Below, in pieces: positions 1-12,654 of a stretch of DNA of 64,000 nt. The DNA lies in assembly GCA_963691655.1 (NCBI GenBank), contig OY829326.1:149872998-149936997 (forward strand), given 5' to 3'. The DNA comes from Toxonevra muliebris (Eukaryota; Arthropoda; Insecta; Diptera; Pallopteridae). Under the pieces are notes generated by a model. The model saw nothing but the letters and a program-made list of their open reading frames with translations. It searched no databases and had not been told where the DNA came from. The translations under genes and the position numbers were made by a program. How positions within the stretch are numbered: position 1 is the stretch's first letter; every line of letters begins with the position of its first letter.

Positions 1-89
1 TTAATAAGATTTTCAATTACCAATGGAATGTTTAAAGTTATAAGATTTTGAACAATATTGTTGTAGATAAAAAAACCAGCCATCTAGTC

Positions 90-2000
90 ACTGTTTAGTG
101 TTCGTCTCTGTTCTTCACATCTACCACAAAAGTGGGTAACTCTTTGCCTGATTTGATTGCAATTTCAGCAATGCTGTTCAATTTTGGGTATGCGCAGCCA
201 AAATATTATAGCCTAACTGTTGCTAGGCGAACATAATGTCCCAGTACCTCTGTTTTTTGCTGTCTTTTCTTCTTGGTCACTCTAATGAAGCCTATATTAT
301 TTAGTTGTATCTAGGTTTGCCAATGCTCACTCAAGAAGCCTGCTACCACACAATTTTCCTAGTCGTTTGGTACTTCATTTAAAGTAAGAATAATTATGCT
401 TCATCATCGTTCGGTTTCCTTAGTTTGGGATACAAAAATCCCTCGATTTATGTGGTGATTCCTTCCAAAATTTGGCGACTTAAATCCAAACGACCTAAAT
501 CGAAATATTTAACAATGTAAATGGTGCTTTTTCTTGCGACTTATCGAGAGACTATTGTACTGAGTTTCCTTGAAAACTCCCACTCATATTTCCTCATGTC
601 TCGATACCTGAGAATTTTGGTTGTTCCTGTTCTCAGTTTTGTCTACTTCTGATTTTGGAGTAGAAAAAGTAGTTAAATCTGGGTAGGGTGCAATCATATA
701 TGCAGATCTTCAGTAGCAAGTTTCTTTGTAATTACTGAGTCATTCTATGATCAGAGTTAGGTAGTAATTACATTAAGAGTTAAATTCCATCTCCATTCCA
801 ATTACAAGGAATTGTAATTAGTACTTTAATGTTTTCAATTCCTTAGTAATGGAATTGATAAAAGTTTCAATTCCATTACTAGGAATTGTAGTCGGTAATT
901 AAAATTTTTAAATTCCTAGGTAATGGAATTGAAAAAATTTTCGATTCCATTACAGGGAATTGTATTTTGTAATTAAAAATATCTCAATTCCTTAAAGGAA
1001 TGTAATTGAATAGAAAGGAATTTTATATTTAAGTGTAATCAATTACTTTCTTGCAATTAAATTTAGTTGGAATGATTCCTCGAAAGTAATTGAGTTCAAT
1101 TCCTAAAACCAAAAAAAAAAAATAGAAAAAAAGTTCGGAAAATATTGTAAAATGCTTCTAATATGCCGTTACGAGCGAATCTGCGTAATGACTTACTAGA
1201 AGATTTTTACAAAAAAAAAAATTAATTACTTTCGAGGAATCATTCCACCTAAATTGGAATTTAATTCCAAGAAAGTAATTGATTGCACTTAAATATTAAA
1301 TTCCTTTATATTCAATTACATTTTCAATTCCTTTAAGGAATAAATATATTTTTAATTACAAAATACAATTCCCTGCAATGGAATCGAAAATTTTTTCAAT
1401 TCCATTACCTAGGAATTTAAAAATTTTAATTATGGATTACAATTTCTTGTAATGGAATTGAAACTTTTATCAAATCCATTACTAAGGAATTGAAAACAAA
1501 AAGTACCAATTACGAATTCCCTGGAATTGGTTTTGTAATGTAATTGAATTTACCCAGCTTTGTCTATGATGAATAGACAGAAACTGTTATCCTCCCTTTG
1601 TTTTGTAAATTTTACAATTTTAGTCTTTTTGGGGTAATGTCTTGAGTTTTCTTTGGAGCAGATTCAATAACGTGTAACCGAACTTTTCTGTTATGGCAAT
1701 GGCAAAATCATCCGCATATCTTTGCACGTCCAAATCTTTGGACATAAATTTTTATAGGAAATCATTGACAACAATAGGCCCTAGTAGTAGAGCAAATACC
1801 CCATAGCATGCTACTAATTTACTTACAGAATTGACTTTATATTTCTTACCTTTGAGTTTGATGTATTTGCTAATTTACAGGAATAACATATTGTCAAAAG
1901 TACTCTCAACATCTAGAAGACGGCCAATCGCATGCTCAAGAGAAATATCGGGAAACATTTACCATAAGGTCATTATTTTCACAAAAAACAATAGACATGC
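90..2000 (-). mobile_element. Decayed LINE reverse transcriptase, split by an inverted-repeat insertion
   Basis: Non-LTR retrotransposon relic read on the minus strand. Between about 1,990 and 1,640 the translation shows degraded RT blocks in the right order: LLDVESTFDN (usual form LDIEGAFDN), VFALLLGPIVVNDF (usual form GVLSPLLW-VVNDLL), then the catalytic YADDFAIAI at about 1,700-1,717. Stops and frameshifts separate them. The 90-370 part reads like the C-terminal tail of the same kind of ORF (RLxYFGxAYPKL followed by an IAEIAIKSGKEL-like stretch). The inverted-repeat element at 775-1,556 sits between the two parts. The element is dead. Clade is not assigned; the RT blocks resemble RNase H-bearing arthropod LINEs, but that is inference. 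Confidence 0.6.
775..1556. mobile_element. Foldback (large inverted-repeat) element
   Basis: Two arms of about 330 nt (about 775-1,110 and 1,215-1,556) are imperfect reverse complements around a loop of about 100 nt. Each arm is itself built from short palindromes of the type AATTCCATTACTAGGAATT and AATTCCTAGGTAATGGAATT. No ORF is present. It lies within a LINE relic, which argues that it moved there. I could not see a clean target-site duplication. It looks like a foldback or MITE-type DNA element, family unknown. Confidence 0.75.
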
Positions 2001-2054
2001 CTAGAACATCAAGAGCAAGAGCTTTTGGGGGGAAAATTTAATGACGCTTTGATT

Positions 2055-3235
2055 TCCTTCTTTGGAACCCTAAAGTGGGATTCTCACAAAGTTTGGGCAA
2101 CGAAATTTTTATTTTTCAGATAATTTGGCGAAAATAACTAAACCATTTCTCATATTTTCTCGTGCAAGTCTCCATGCATGCTTATGCTGATGACCTCCAG
2201 ATATACTTATCTAGACCTATAGGTCTTGTTGAGGATTCATGTGCACGAGTAAATGAAGATTTACGTACAATTAGCAAGTGGGCCAGTGATAACATGCTCA
2301 AATTAAATCCTATTAAATCATTTGTTCTGCCTATCTCGCAAGCGTCTTACTTACACACCGATATTCCCCCCATTGTTCTCAGTGGAACCGAGCTGAAATT
2401 TGTTAATAAGGTCAGGAGCCTTGAATTTATTATTAATACATATCTTTCGTGTGATGCTTAAAATAACTCTGTGGTGAGTAGAGCGTACGTGGTCCTGCGA
2501 AATCTTAGGATGGCTGCTGCATTTGTACCGCGTGAAACTAAACGTAAACTAGTGTTGCAACTACTAGTGCCTATAATTACCTACTCGGAAGTTGTTTATA
2601 GTAAACTTGACTCAAGGTCTTCACATAAACTTCTCGTTGCATTTAACAATGCTGCTCGCTACATATATGGTGTAAAAAAGTTCGAACATATCTCGGTTTA
2701 TAGTAAGAAAATTCTTGGTCTTGATCTCTTCGGATATCTTGATGTCAGGAACTGTATCTTTTTGCATAGGCTCATTTATACACAGAGCCCCAATTATTTG
2801 TATGAAAAGCTTCAATTCTGCAAATCAAGCAGAAGTATAAACCTTCAGATCCATAGCCATAACTTTAGAAATTCAAGTAAGCTATTTTTTGTTAGCGCTA
2901 TAAGGTTATGGAATTCATTGCTATCTAACATTAAGACAGTTTCTAATTTCAAAAACTTTAAGCATTTAGTTCTTCAACATTTTTCCTAGTCTATTTCTCT
3001 CTCTCTTTCTCTCTTTTTCTTCTTTTAATTACTTTATTTCTTCATTTGTTCCTTTCTTCTAGATCACTTTTAACCCTATTTAATCTTAATATTAATTTGT
3101 TATTAAATCCATCATCTTATTTGCCATTTACCTTATATTAAGCATTTTGTTGTTAATAACTTTACTAAATATGTTGTTATATTGTACTAATTTGCGCATG
3201 TAAAAGATCATGTCTTAGATGCGAATACTCTCTAA
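2055..3235 (+). pseudogene. LINE reverse transcriptase C-terminal half with one nonsense codon
   Basis: Non-LTR retrotransposon RT on the plus strand. One frame runs from about 2,160 to 2,989 and is broken only by TAA at 2,459-2,461. Before the stop are the catalytic block HAYADDLQIYLS and a downstream ISKWASDNMLKLNPIKS block (template-side motif D/E region). After it comes the thumb/C-terminal part, ending RLWNSLLSNIKTVSNFKNF. Upstream, from 2,055, a weak GIL-TKFGQ-NFYFSDNLAK stretch fits the preceding RT block with decay. A CT-rich stretch and a short A-run near 3,233 may mark the 3' end. Only one stop over about 830 nt suggests a fairly young or 5'-truncated copy. Confidence 0.8.
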
Positions 3236-3239
3236 AAAA

Positions 3240-5517
3240 ATATGGTATGATATTAGAAGTTCGAGTCGGTTTTCAATAAGGCAAGGCAATAAATTGGATA
3301 TGGTCCTTAGTTTTTGTCAACGTCACAAAATAAAGTGATTTACAAATTAAAGATATGAAAATATATTTTTTCTCTGTTTTTTCCCCAGCAAACTTAGCGA
3401 TCTTCTGTTAGTCCATCCGTATACTTTTTTACTCCAGTTTAAAGTTTCCTTCACTGGCACTTAGTCTCCTTTATATTCTTTAAAAGAATATCTGCTCAAA
3501 AGTATGGATACGTTTTTTGCACGCTCTTCACAGATAAGTAACTGCGAGTATGAACGGAACTTAATATTGAAATTGGAAATTAAATTTTCAAATTATGCCA
3601 TTAGGCAAAAATGATGCACACTATACGTGAATCCGTAGCGTTTCGTGTGATAATTTAGCGCATGGCATGTAGTCGTTTTTTTTTTTTTTATGTACGATTT
3701 TGAAAATATTCATTTGAATATCATAAATTAATCGCATCAAACGAAGTGAGTTATCGTTTTGGTTAAAGCAGCAGCCTATCTATGCTACTCGCACTCAAGT
3801 GAAAAATAATCTCTTTGGGTATTTATTTCAAAAGAATTTCGCACGCTTGCCGACAACTTTATACTAACTTTATGCTAGTGAGGGGTAAGCAAAAACGCAA
3901 ATAAAAAAATGAAAATAAATAAAATAAAAAAATGTTATATGCAAAATAAAAACCGAAAAAAATAATAAGGAAGCATATCGTAAAGCCCCCAAATGTACCA
4001 TACCGTAACGAATTATCTCGTTTAGTTAGAGAAGCAGCAAAATGAAAAATTCAAACTGAAGCACAGAACTGAGCTGTAAGTATTTTGCAACAAAGCGCGT
4101 TAAATCGCATTTTAGCGATCACGCCAAAAGCGCGTTCGATCGGGCGTTTTTTCCCCCCATATCGACATACATATTTACATATATATGTATATACACTTCA
4201 ATTTCATTTGGCTGATCGATTTTTGCACGCAACAGAGCAACATCACAACTTCAGGAACAAACAACAGCAGCAACTACGATTTTGTTGTTTTTGCTCTTAC
4301 TCTGCCACTTTTATTCATTACTTATCAATGAGCATCAGCGCTTCGGATTGGAGCGTGTACTTAACATGAAATTTATTATAGTTTGGAGGCGTGAAGGTGG
4401 AGGTGGTGGCGGATATTTTTTTCTTTCCATATATTAGCGAAAAAAAATTTTCAATTCACGCATTTTGTATTTGTTCTTAATGTGGAATCAACCAACAAAA
4501 ATCTCTCTCTTGCTTGAGTACCTACTTTACATAAGAATATTTTCATTTGTTGCTGTTTTGCAAACAAGAATTGCGGCAAGTTCTTATTCTTTCTTTACTC
4601 TACGCTTATCAATGCGCAGTCAACGTCAACTCCCTCAAAAAATGAAAAAAAAAACAGAAAAACACAACACAGCCTAAAGTGCCGCTGGTTATGCGCGGCA
4701 GTTACCGCGGCGGCAACACTCAGTCGGATATTTGTAATTGTTGCGCCGTTATTACCAACAATTCCATTTATCGTATTACCAAGACTTAAAAGGTTTTCTG
4801 TTTTGGCAACAGCATTTCATTTTTAACTTCTTCCGCCTACACGCAGTATACCTCATCTTCATCTTCAACTTCAACTTTTTTTCCATCCTGTGCCTTATTC
4901 GTATATGTTTCAGTTAATGTGTGTGAGTGTGTGTGTGTGTAGAGTGGTATTAATATTTTGCTTGCACCCCCTGCAGCAATTGTATTTCTGCGTAAATTTA
5001 TGATGTGATTTCGATCAATTGGCATAATCTATTTAGTATTTTGGTTTTATTGCTTGCGTACGTGCAGCTAACCAACGATTGTTGCAATTCTTCATAAAAT
5101 TATTAAAAGTATTTCTGAATTAGTATGTTCAATTTGTAATGAGAAAGAAATTTTAAATTTTCGCATATTTAATATTGCATGAGAACTTAATTATTATTAT
5201 ATTTGTTTGTGCGTTATTAAAAATATTAATAAAATATTAATTTTAAATTCATCAATAAAACTTATTATTTGTCATTTCCATGAGGAGTATAGAAAAACTA
5301 ACGAAAATGCAATTAAATTGTTGGTTTTCTCAGTAGTGTGAGCTGCCGCATGTAAAAAATAGCGACACACCTCTATTTTCTCAATTTTTCCAACAAATTT
5401 TAGAAAACTTTTGGTTAGTTACTTTCTGAATACCATTTTGCATTCTCTTCACCGTTACCGGTTGTTTCAGGGAAATAGCTGCTATCATTTTGGTACATGT
5501 GAAGTAAATCGACATTT
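3240..5517. other. No gene recognised; AT-rich with small GT microsatellite
   Basis: No coding family or mobile element is recognised here. Short runs are present: poly-T at 3,677-3,690, a GT run at 4,919-4,940 and A-rich tracts at 3,900-3,970. The stretch 4,020-4,700 is rich in CAG/CAA words, as fly leaders and introns often are, but no splice-supported exon is visible. Confidence 0.5.
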
Positions 5518-5593
5518 CGTCGCCTGAGAATTGATTTGGCGTATAGGCATAGGAATACTTAAACACATACGCCAAATTAATTCTCAGGCGACG
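5518..5593. mobile_element. 76-bp palindromic MITE, copy 1
   Basis: A 26-bp terminal inverted repeat starting CGTCGCCTGAGAATT is repeated in reverse complement at the other end with one mismatch (25/26), around a 24-nt centre. The element is flanked on both sides by ATTT (5,514-5,517 and 5,594-5,597), which fits a 4-bp target duplication. A second copy of identical length lies at 25,302-25,377. It is far too short to code and would depend on a transposase supplied elsewhere. Superfamily is not clear from ends this short. Confidence 0.85.
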
Positions 5594-6129
5594 ATTTATC
5601 AATTTTGTTGTTGGCTTTTTTTCTTGCTTTAACGGATTTATTTGCAACTTTTTTGGGTTTCATAACATGAACTACTGTTTGCTTTCCTAGCAAAACAAAT
5701 TGTTGTCCTAGCTGCCTTAGTGTCTTAGTTATGAGCTGTCAAAGTTTCAGTATTTTTGTTGTTGGTTGTGTGCAATGGCAAAACCAAATTTTTCAGTGCT
5801 TTGAAGAGCAATTTTAGAAAAACAAAACTTTTGGAATAATTTTTTGATGATGGAATCTTTAACTTCAGGTATTTTAAAATCTTTGAATTATTTTTAAGAT
5901 TTATTTCAAAATATGTCTAAAAATTGAGGTTTTCTTCCATATATATGGTGTTAAAGTTGTTTCTTTCGTGAGTCCTCGTTATTTTTGCATTATCTACCCT
6001 CGAAGTAGACTATCATCAATTAGTTTGGAAAATTTTTAAATGCATTTTTTGCCCCTCTGGAAAATAACTAAGTTTTTCTAAGTGAATTCCAGTTTTGATT
6101 TCAAAATTTGATCATATTGTGTTATTATT

Positions 6130-7420
6130 GCTAATGTTAAGATGCTAAAATTTCACTTATATGGTTTTGGGCGTGGTTACCAAAGCATTTGGTTGATTTT
6201 AGTACAAAATATTACCTATGCTAATATAAAGAAATGTATCTAATTGTATTAAATTAACTTCAACATTTTTCCGGATATCACGCTTTGAAAATTTCACATA
6301 TATAGGAGGTGGGCGTGGTTACCGAGGGATTCGGTTAATTTTCAAACTAATTATTTTGTATGCCAATATAAATAAGTGTGTTTAGCAGCGATGTCAACTT
6401 GCGGGGAATTTCCCGATTTGCGGGGAATTTTACTTGGTGCGGGGAATCGGGGAATGAGCTATTTTTTGCGGGGAATTTGAAGTCGTTTAGTTGTTAGTAA
6501 TTAAAGTCTGTAGAATATTTTTGTCAAATTTTATGTAATGTAAAACGTATGAAATATTTCATATTTTGGGTCTTAAAATTTTCATCTTTTCTTAAGCAAA
6601 CCCTGCAATTTATTGTTTTGGAGAAATTAATTTTTAAAAGTGTGCTATTTGAAAGTATTATATTTTGAAAGTATTTTGTAAAAATTTCAGAGAACGTAGA
6701 GTGCTTTTGTAAATATAGACGATTATAGCGGCGAGTGTCAGTCAGGGCAAAACAGTCGCGCAGCTCTTCGACTTCCCTTTCGGCCGTTCGGAAAGACTTA
6801 GCTATGCCTTCGTCCAGCACCTCCTGATTAACTCTTAATCATTGCTGACTAATCTGTAAACTTACAAATTATGGTCAGCCATCATAAAGAAGATGAAGTA
6901 TATTTTATATGTTAAAAACCGATAGTTAAAACTTCGAACCTGTTTTTCTCAAAATAAAGTTTTTGCCATTTTTTATTTGAGTTAAGAGAAATCCCATGTC
7001 TTCTCCTTTGAGAACTTTGATGTCCAAATGTGGGTTGAAGCTTATATGTTAAGAATTCCGGAGTCAGAAAGTACGTTTCTATTAGTCTACCAGTCCCATA
7101 AAAATTTGTTAAGTTTTGGACCGAGAAAGTTCAGGGTTGCACTCACTGAGGTTATTTTGGTTTTTGTAAAATGTTTGTATGAAAAGTGCGTGTAGCGCTG
7201 TTATAAAATGAAATTATAACAATGCGGAGAATTCGATCGAAAATCGGGGAATTTCTCGAGGGTTATCGGCGACAAAGAAAGAGTGAGTTGGCGTCCCTGG
7301 TGTTTAGTTTCATTTAATTCACTTTAATATAGCTGATATCACGTTTTGGAAAATTCACTTGGGTGGGCGTGGTTTCGAGCCGATTTCAGCCATTTTAGAA
7401 AGGAAATGCTAAGAATTCGA
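6130..7420. repeat. Degenerate tandem repeat with GGGCGTGG core, interrupted by a hAT MITE
   Basis: Units of roughly 140 nt recur at about 6,130-6,260, 6,270-6,385 and 7,308-7,420. Each carries a TCACGTTTTG/ATCACGCTTTG segment, then GGGCGTGGTT, then a T-rich GCCAATATAAA-type end. The hAT-1 MITE at 6,386-7,299 sits within the third unit. Repeats with a GGGCGTGG core are common in fly intergenic DNA; function unknown. Confidence 0.55.
6386..7299 (+). mobile_element. hAT-1 MITE, copy 1 (914 bp)
   Basis: Starts CAGCGATGTCAACTTG and ends CAAGTTGGC-like in reverse (right end reads GAGTTGGCGTCCCTG). It is flanked by a perfect 8-bp duplication, GTGTTTAG (6,378-6,385 and 7,300-7,307). CAG...CTG ends with 8-bp duplications are diagnostic of the hAT superfamily. 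The left end carries repeated GCGGGGAAT words, probable subterminal transposase-binding repeats. The internal minus-strand open frame at 6,524-6,820 has no recognisable domain, so the element is non-autonomous. Other copies lie at 18,296 (reverse) and 44,835. Confidence 0.93.
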
Positions 7421-7429
7421 TTTTGAACA

Positions 7430-10400
7430 AAAAAAAAAAAAATACTCCATACAAATACTCCATAGTGCGATGGTTGAAGATTGCGAACAACTTTCATGGG
7501 GGTCGTCATCCATAGAAAAATGTTCTGTCTGTCTTTAAAACTTTTCACTTCTGAGGTTTAGAGTTAAGGGTGTAATATTTTAGCTTTTAACGTGATCTTT
7601 TTCACTGAATCTCTAACAAATTTTTGATTCAAAAAGAAAATAGAGCATAAAAAAGTGATGGGTAATTTCCATGGCATCAGTTTCCATGGTAGTGATAGGG
7701 GGTAGAACGCATTTGCTGTCAACTTCCCTAAAGTGCTCATCTATACATTTAATAGTGTATCTACAATTTTACTCCAGAAGATCCAGAAGTGCTAGATTTC
7801 ATATAATATATAATAAAGAGCTTGACGAGTAAGTTAGCCAAAAATTATCAGATTTAAAATCGGTTAAGCCAACTCCAAAATATTAGCGTCGGAAGTTTTT
7901 TAAAATTCGCTCATTGAACAAAGCATATATATATAAACAGGTTAATGAACAAATGTAGTCATTGCAACAACAATGTATATAGAGACGGGCAAATCAGGCG
8001 GCCATTTCGGAATCCGCCACAATTCCTCATCAGTGAAAGTTCTTAATCTTTCAATATCCTATATAAGCTACTAATATTTGAAATCATAACCCAGAATTAC
8101 GGAATTGATTCCAAATTATTGAATTCGTCGTTGCAAAAATCATTGCTTAAGCGGGAGTAAATAATAAATAAGAGAAAGAGAGAAGACATGAGTAACGGCA
8201 TCTCTCAGAATTATCTAACGAATTATCTGCATACACAAATAGCAAAACAAACACCAATGAGTAGTTTGGTTCTCTTTTGATATTTGTTTTTCATAAAGAG
8301 ATTCCTTCCGCAAAAAACTCGAGCCTTGCCGACTAGTATTACATATTTGTCTTTTGAAAATCTTCTGTTACTCGGCAATGAAGCCTTTTTCCTTTCTCGC
8401 ATTGAAGTTCAAGGCTTTTATGAACGTGGATTTTACATTGAACGATATTTTTTACTTACTACTAAGTCAGTAGTTTTGTCTGTCTACTTTCGTAAATTTT
8501 TCAGCAAACATATCCTTATTACAATATATTCTATTAAAAGATATGAATATCAGAAAAATTATCAAAACTTTAATGATAATTTGAACTGACACACCCTTTT
8601 TTCAACATATATATTTATAGATATGGTAATTCTAAAAATCTAATAAATAATAAGAGAATTTTGTGGAAGTTTTTCTAAACACCTCCAAAGTTCAAATCGA
8701 TTCGCAGAATAATTTCCTGAAATGAGTTTCGTCATCTCTATAAAAATTAGCTACCATTGACACTTGTTAAATTTTTCGATATTGATTCAACTTGGAAAAT
8801 ATTTAACTAATTGCCCCCACAATTTTAATAAACTCGATCTGATCTAACAAAGAAAAGACCCACATTCGGTATATCTTGAAAATATGATCCTAAAAATATG
8901 ATACATAAAAATTTTAATTCCTGTAAAATGTTATCAAACATTTTCTCACACTTCGCCATTAAAACTCGTGCAAAACTAACAGAAACTTTTTAAAATTTCA
9001 ATTTTGTCGCAGTCTATAATTTTTTTAATCAAACTTCTCAATGCTCATATGCTTTGATGAAGTCTTCATTACAAAAGCATATCAAATACATAGTTTTGGC
9101 TACTTACACAAAGCATCCACAGCAAAAAAGAAGACCATTTTGATAGAAAGAATTTAAAAGATGCATAAATTATTACTTAATATAATAAGTAAGTCTAACG
9201 ACCTACCACTAAGTGGAACATAGGACATTATTAGAATATCGCTCTATCTATGGCTACTAATTATAAACAGAAACAGCTATCGGAATATACAAAGTGGAAA
9301 TCTCTCTTTGTTAAATGTATAGCTATATTAAACTGTGTCACCATTGTAGAGCGTAACATTTGCTGCTACTGTACAAAGGATCAAAAAAGGAATGCAACTG
9401 ATTAGGTTCTCATAGTGAAAGACACTGCGAAAGGAGCAATATACAACGTTGTAGGTCCTGTCTTCTTTGAAAGAGAAATTAGTATGAATATTTTAAATTT
9501 TTAATACTGAGCTACAACACTAAAATTTATCTACACCTTCTTTTATGATAAAGAACAATTTCTTTTTCTTTACAACTTTTACCGACATGATATACATCAT
9601 GGTTTCTTCATGCTGCCAACAAATGACTCATGCCGGTGTGTAACTAATATGCACCCATACGGTAAAGGAGAATAGCTTAACTTTAATTGGTATATGAATA
9701 TTGGTATGGGAAGAAAAAGGACATAGAGCAAAGTAAAAGTAATCAAAACTTTATGTTATACCAAAGCAAATCAATTTTATATACTAAACACACACACGGA
9801 CACAGTCAAAAGAAATGTCCTTTTTACAGAAGCATCAGCAGCAGCAAAGACAACGAGAAGAGTAAAAGTGTCATAAATATCCTGCTTCAAAACAAAAGAG
9901 AAATTACTGTACGTATCGTTCATGCACATGTGAACGTTGGTCTGTCCGTCAGTCTGTTTATTTTTAAAATGTTAGTGAGAGGTGTCAAAATCATTGAAGC
10001 ATATTGAAATCGATTGAACTGCAGCTCATCGACTGTTGCTGCTGCTTGCTGTTGTTGTTGTTTGGAGTTAGTTCTTGTAAATGTAAATCTTTTGTTATGC
10101 CAAAAATGTTATGTTATTGTTGTTGTAGTTGTCATTGTCAGAATGTAACGTACCAAAAAAATGACAAAAACATTTTGTCACTTGACAAAGGCTTTTAAGT
10201 TTTTTTCCTGATATTGTTAACTACTACATATAAATAATAAAAAAAAAATCATTGTCGTCGATCATTGATGATAAAAAAATCGTTTTATATTGACATTTTA
10301 TACTATAAAAATGCCAGCTCGATTTATCTTATTGATATTTTGTAATCACATTGTTGGTTTTTTTTTGGTTCATATTTTATAGTTAAAGCGTGGAATTTAT

Positions 10401-10840
10401 GCGTACATTTCAAGAAATTTGATGTTTGAAGTGAGGGTGTGTGGGTCTCACACACATAAAGAAATATATCCTTATAAGCAGAACCAATTTTTGTGAAGTT
10501 TACCCCAAACAATACGTGAGAGTTAAATTTAAGACGACCTCTTCAAGTAGTTTGGGCCTATTGAGTTAAATATGAAATCTTGGATATAAAACGAATTTCA
10601 GATAAATATAAACAATTAGCTCGGCTCTTTTAATTTCACCTGAATTATTTACATAAGAAGAAAACAAAATATGTTGATTTAAAAAAATAGTTAACTTATT
10701 AGTAATTGACTTTTAAAATAAAAATTAAAAACGATAAGCCTAGAATTAAAAAAAAAATGAGTAGCTTTTGAGGCTGCTTGGGGATAGCTGGTTTTCCTCA
10801 TTTACAAGATAGTTATAAAACCAATACGATGTTAAATTCT
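7430..10840. other. No gene or element recognised
   Basis: AT-rich stretch without a recognised coding family. The longest open frame (8,284-8,589, plus) has no domain, no codon-like composition and no start context I would trust. CAG/CAA-rich bits at 9,780-10,140 give open frames of low complexity. No terminal repeats or target duplications were found. Confidence 0.45.
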
Positions 10841-11900
10841 AAACTAAAACTCAGATCGAAAATCAGATCAAAAATTGAACAAAATTCATACTAGAATTCA
10901 GACAGAAAATGATAGCAAATGCACAACAAGCTTCAGATCAAAAGTCAGATCTAAAGCGGACCAAAGAAAACTCCATTAAAATTCAGGACAAAAATCAGAT
11001 CATATTCAAACAAAAATTCTACCAAATTCAAACCGAAATTCATTCGCACCAAATTCAGACCTTTTTCAGAATAAAAATCTAACTAAAAGAAGATCAAATT
11101 CGTACCAGAAATTAGAGCAAAACTCAGACCAGCATACAGTCCATATATCCAGGAAAAAATCTGGGAAAAGTAAGAGCCGAAATGAAACCAAACCAAAATT
11201 CAGATCAAAATCAGGCTGAAAAATAATACCATGTCCGAAGACAGTACAAAACTAAGTTCAGTACAAAACTTACACCAGAAATCAGATCAAAATTCAAAAC
11301 CATATCCAGATAAAATTTTTTATCAAAATCAGACCATAAATTACATTGCAATTCATAACATATCTTTATCAAATTCAAGCAAAATATAAATCCAATTCAG
11401 ATCAGAAATCAGACAAAATTTCAGATCAAATTTCATACAAAAACTCAGAAATACGACCAAACCTCAGATATAAATTAAAATCAACTTGAAAGCAATCGGA
11501 GCTGATCAGAGCAAACTCCGATATTCAGAACAATAATCTCGCCAAAAGAAGAGCAAATTCTAGCCAGAAATTGCAACAAAACATAAACCAAAATCTGCCT
11601 TTATTCAGAACAAAAATCTGAAAAAAAAAAAAAAACAATTCAAATCAGGAATCAGCCTAATCCAAAACACAGAATAAGCTCAGAAAGAAATTCAGCAACT
11701 CAGACCAAAAATCCATACCAAATTTATATTGAAAATCAAAACCAAATTAAGTGTAAAAGTCAGATCAAAAATTAAAAAAAAAACAGGTCAAATTCAGACA
11801 AACAATGTAGGTCAAAACTCAAACCAGATTCGAACCAAACACTGATGAAAATTAAAACCTAAAATCAGAATGAAATTCTGACAAAAACCAGAACATAAAA
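10840..11900. repeat. Degenerate short tandem repeat, CAAAATTCAGATC type
   Basis: More than 1 kb is built from loosely repeated 10-30 nt words such as CAGATCAAAAATCAG, CAAAATTCAGACC and AAAATCTGA. Composition is A-rich and G-poor with no ORF. The repeats are too diverged to set a fixed period by eye. They resemble, in reverse complement, the CTGATTTTAG words of the repeat field at 46.1-47.4 kb, so both may come from one old satellite-like family (inference). Confidence 0.7.
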
Positions 11901-12654
11901 TCAGCCTGTAAAATTTATCGTAAAGCAAACTAAACCTCATAGAACACATTCTAGAGCAAGTTCTATACTGTCCTCGACCCCTTTCTATAGTATCAACCAC
12001 GTTTTTTAATATTTCTACAGTGCAGTCCTATTTATATCATTATAGTTTAATTATAATTAGTAAAAAATTATACCTAAATATATTTATTTTCCATTTGAAA
12101 TATTAAATCCTTTTAGACTTTGGAGCAAATGTATATTTTACGAAATTTATCTGTTTTTAACTGATAATAACTACTAAATTATGTTTTTATACTAATTGAT
12201 CACAGAAAAAGTCAATTTTTAGTAATTTTTTGTACGAGCCTTTATACATACTTTGTTTCTCAGTTGGTCACTTCATTTTCTCGGGATAGGTTGACCAATT
12301 ACTGCTAGGTTAGGTTGAGTTGAGTGGTTGCTTCTCATCAACCGAGAAGAAAACCAAATAGTGCGATAGCGTCTTTCTAATACCACTATCTCGGTACTTA
12401 TTCAAAATGGGTTAAGGAAATTTTAATTTGATAGATTTATTCACGTTATTCGTATCGAGCAGTAAAAATTTGAGTATGTGTTTGGGATCTCAGAGAGCTA
12501 TTCTCCCGCACTGCATCAAGGCTGAAAAGAAATCACATGCATGATAAATTCACCATAGAATTTAGTAATGAGTAATACTCAAGTCAGAAAAAATAGACCA
12601 CTTTTATTATAAAATAATTATTTTTAGTTTATTCATCAACCCTAAACAACCTAT

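Noticed and set aside
8284..8589. 101-aa open frame
   Set aside because: No recognisable domain or regulatory context; composition equals surrounding T-rich DNA.
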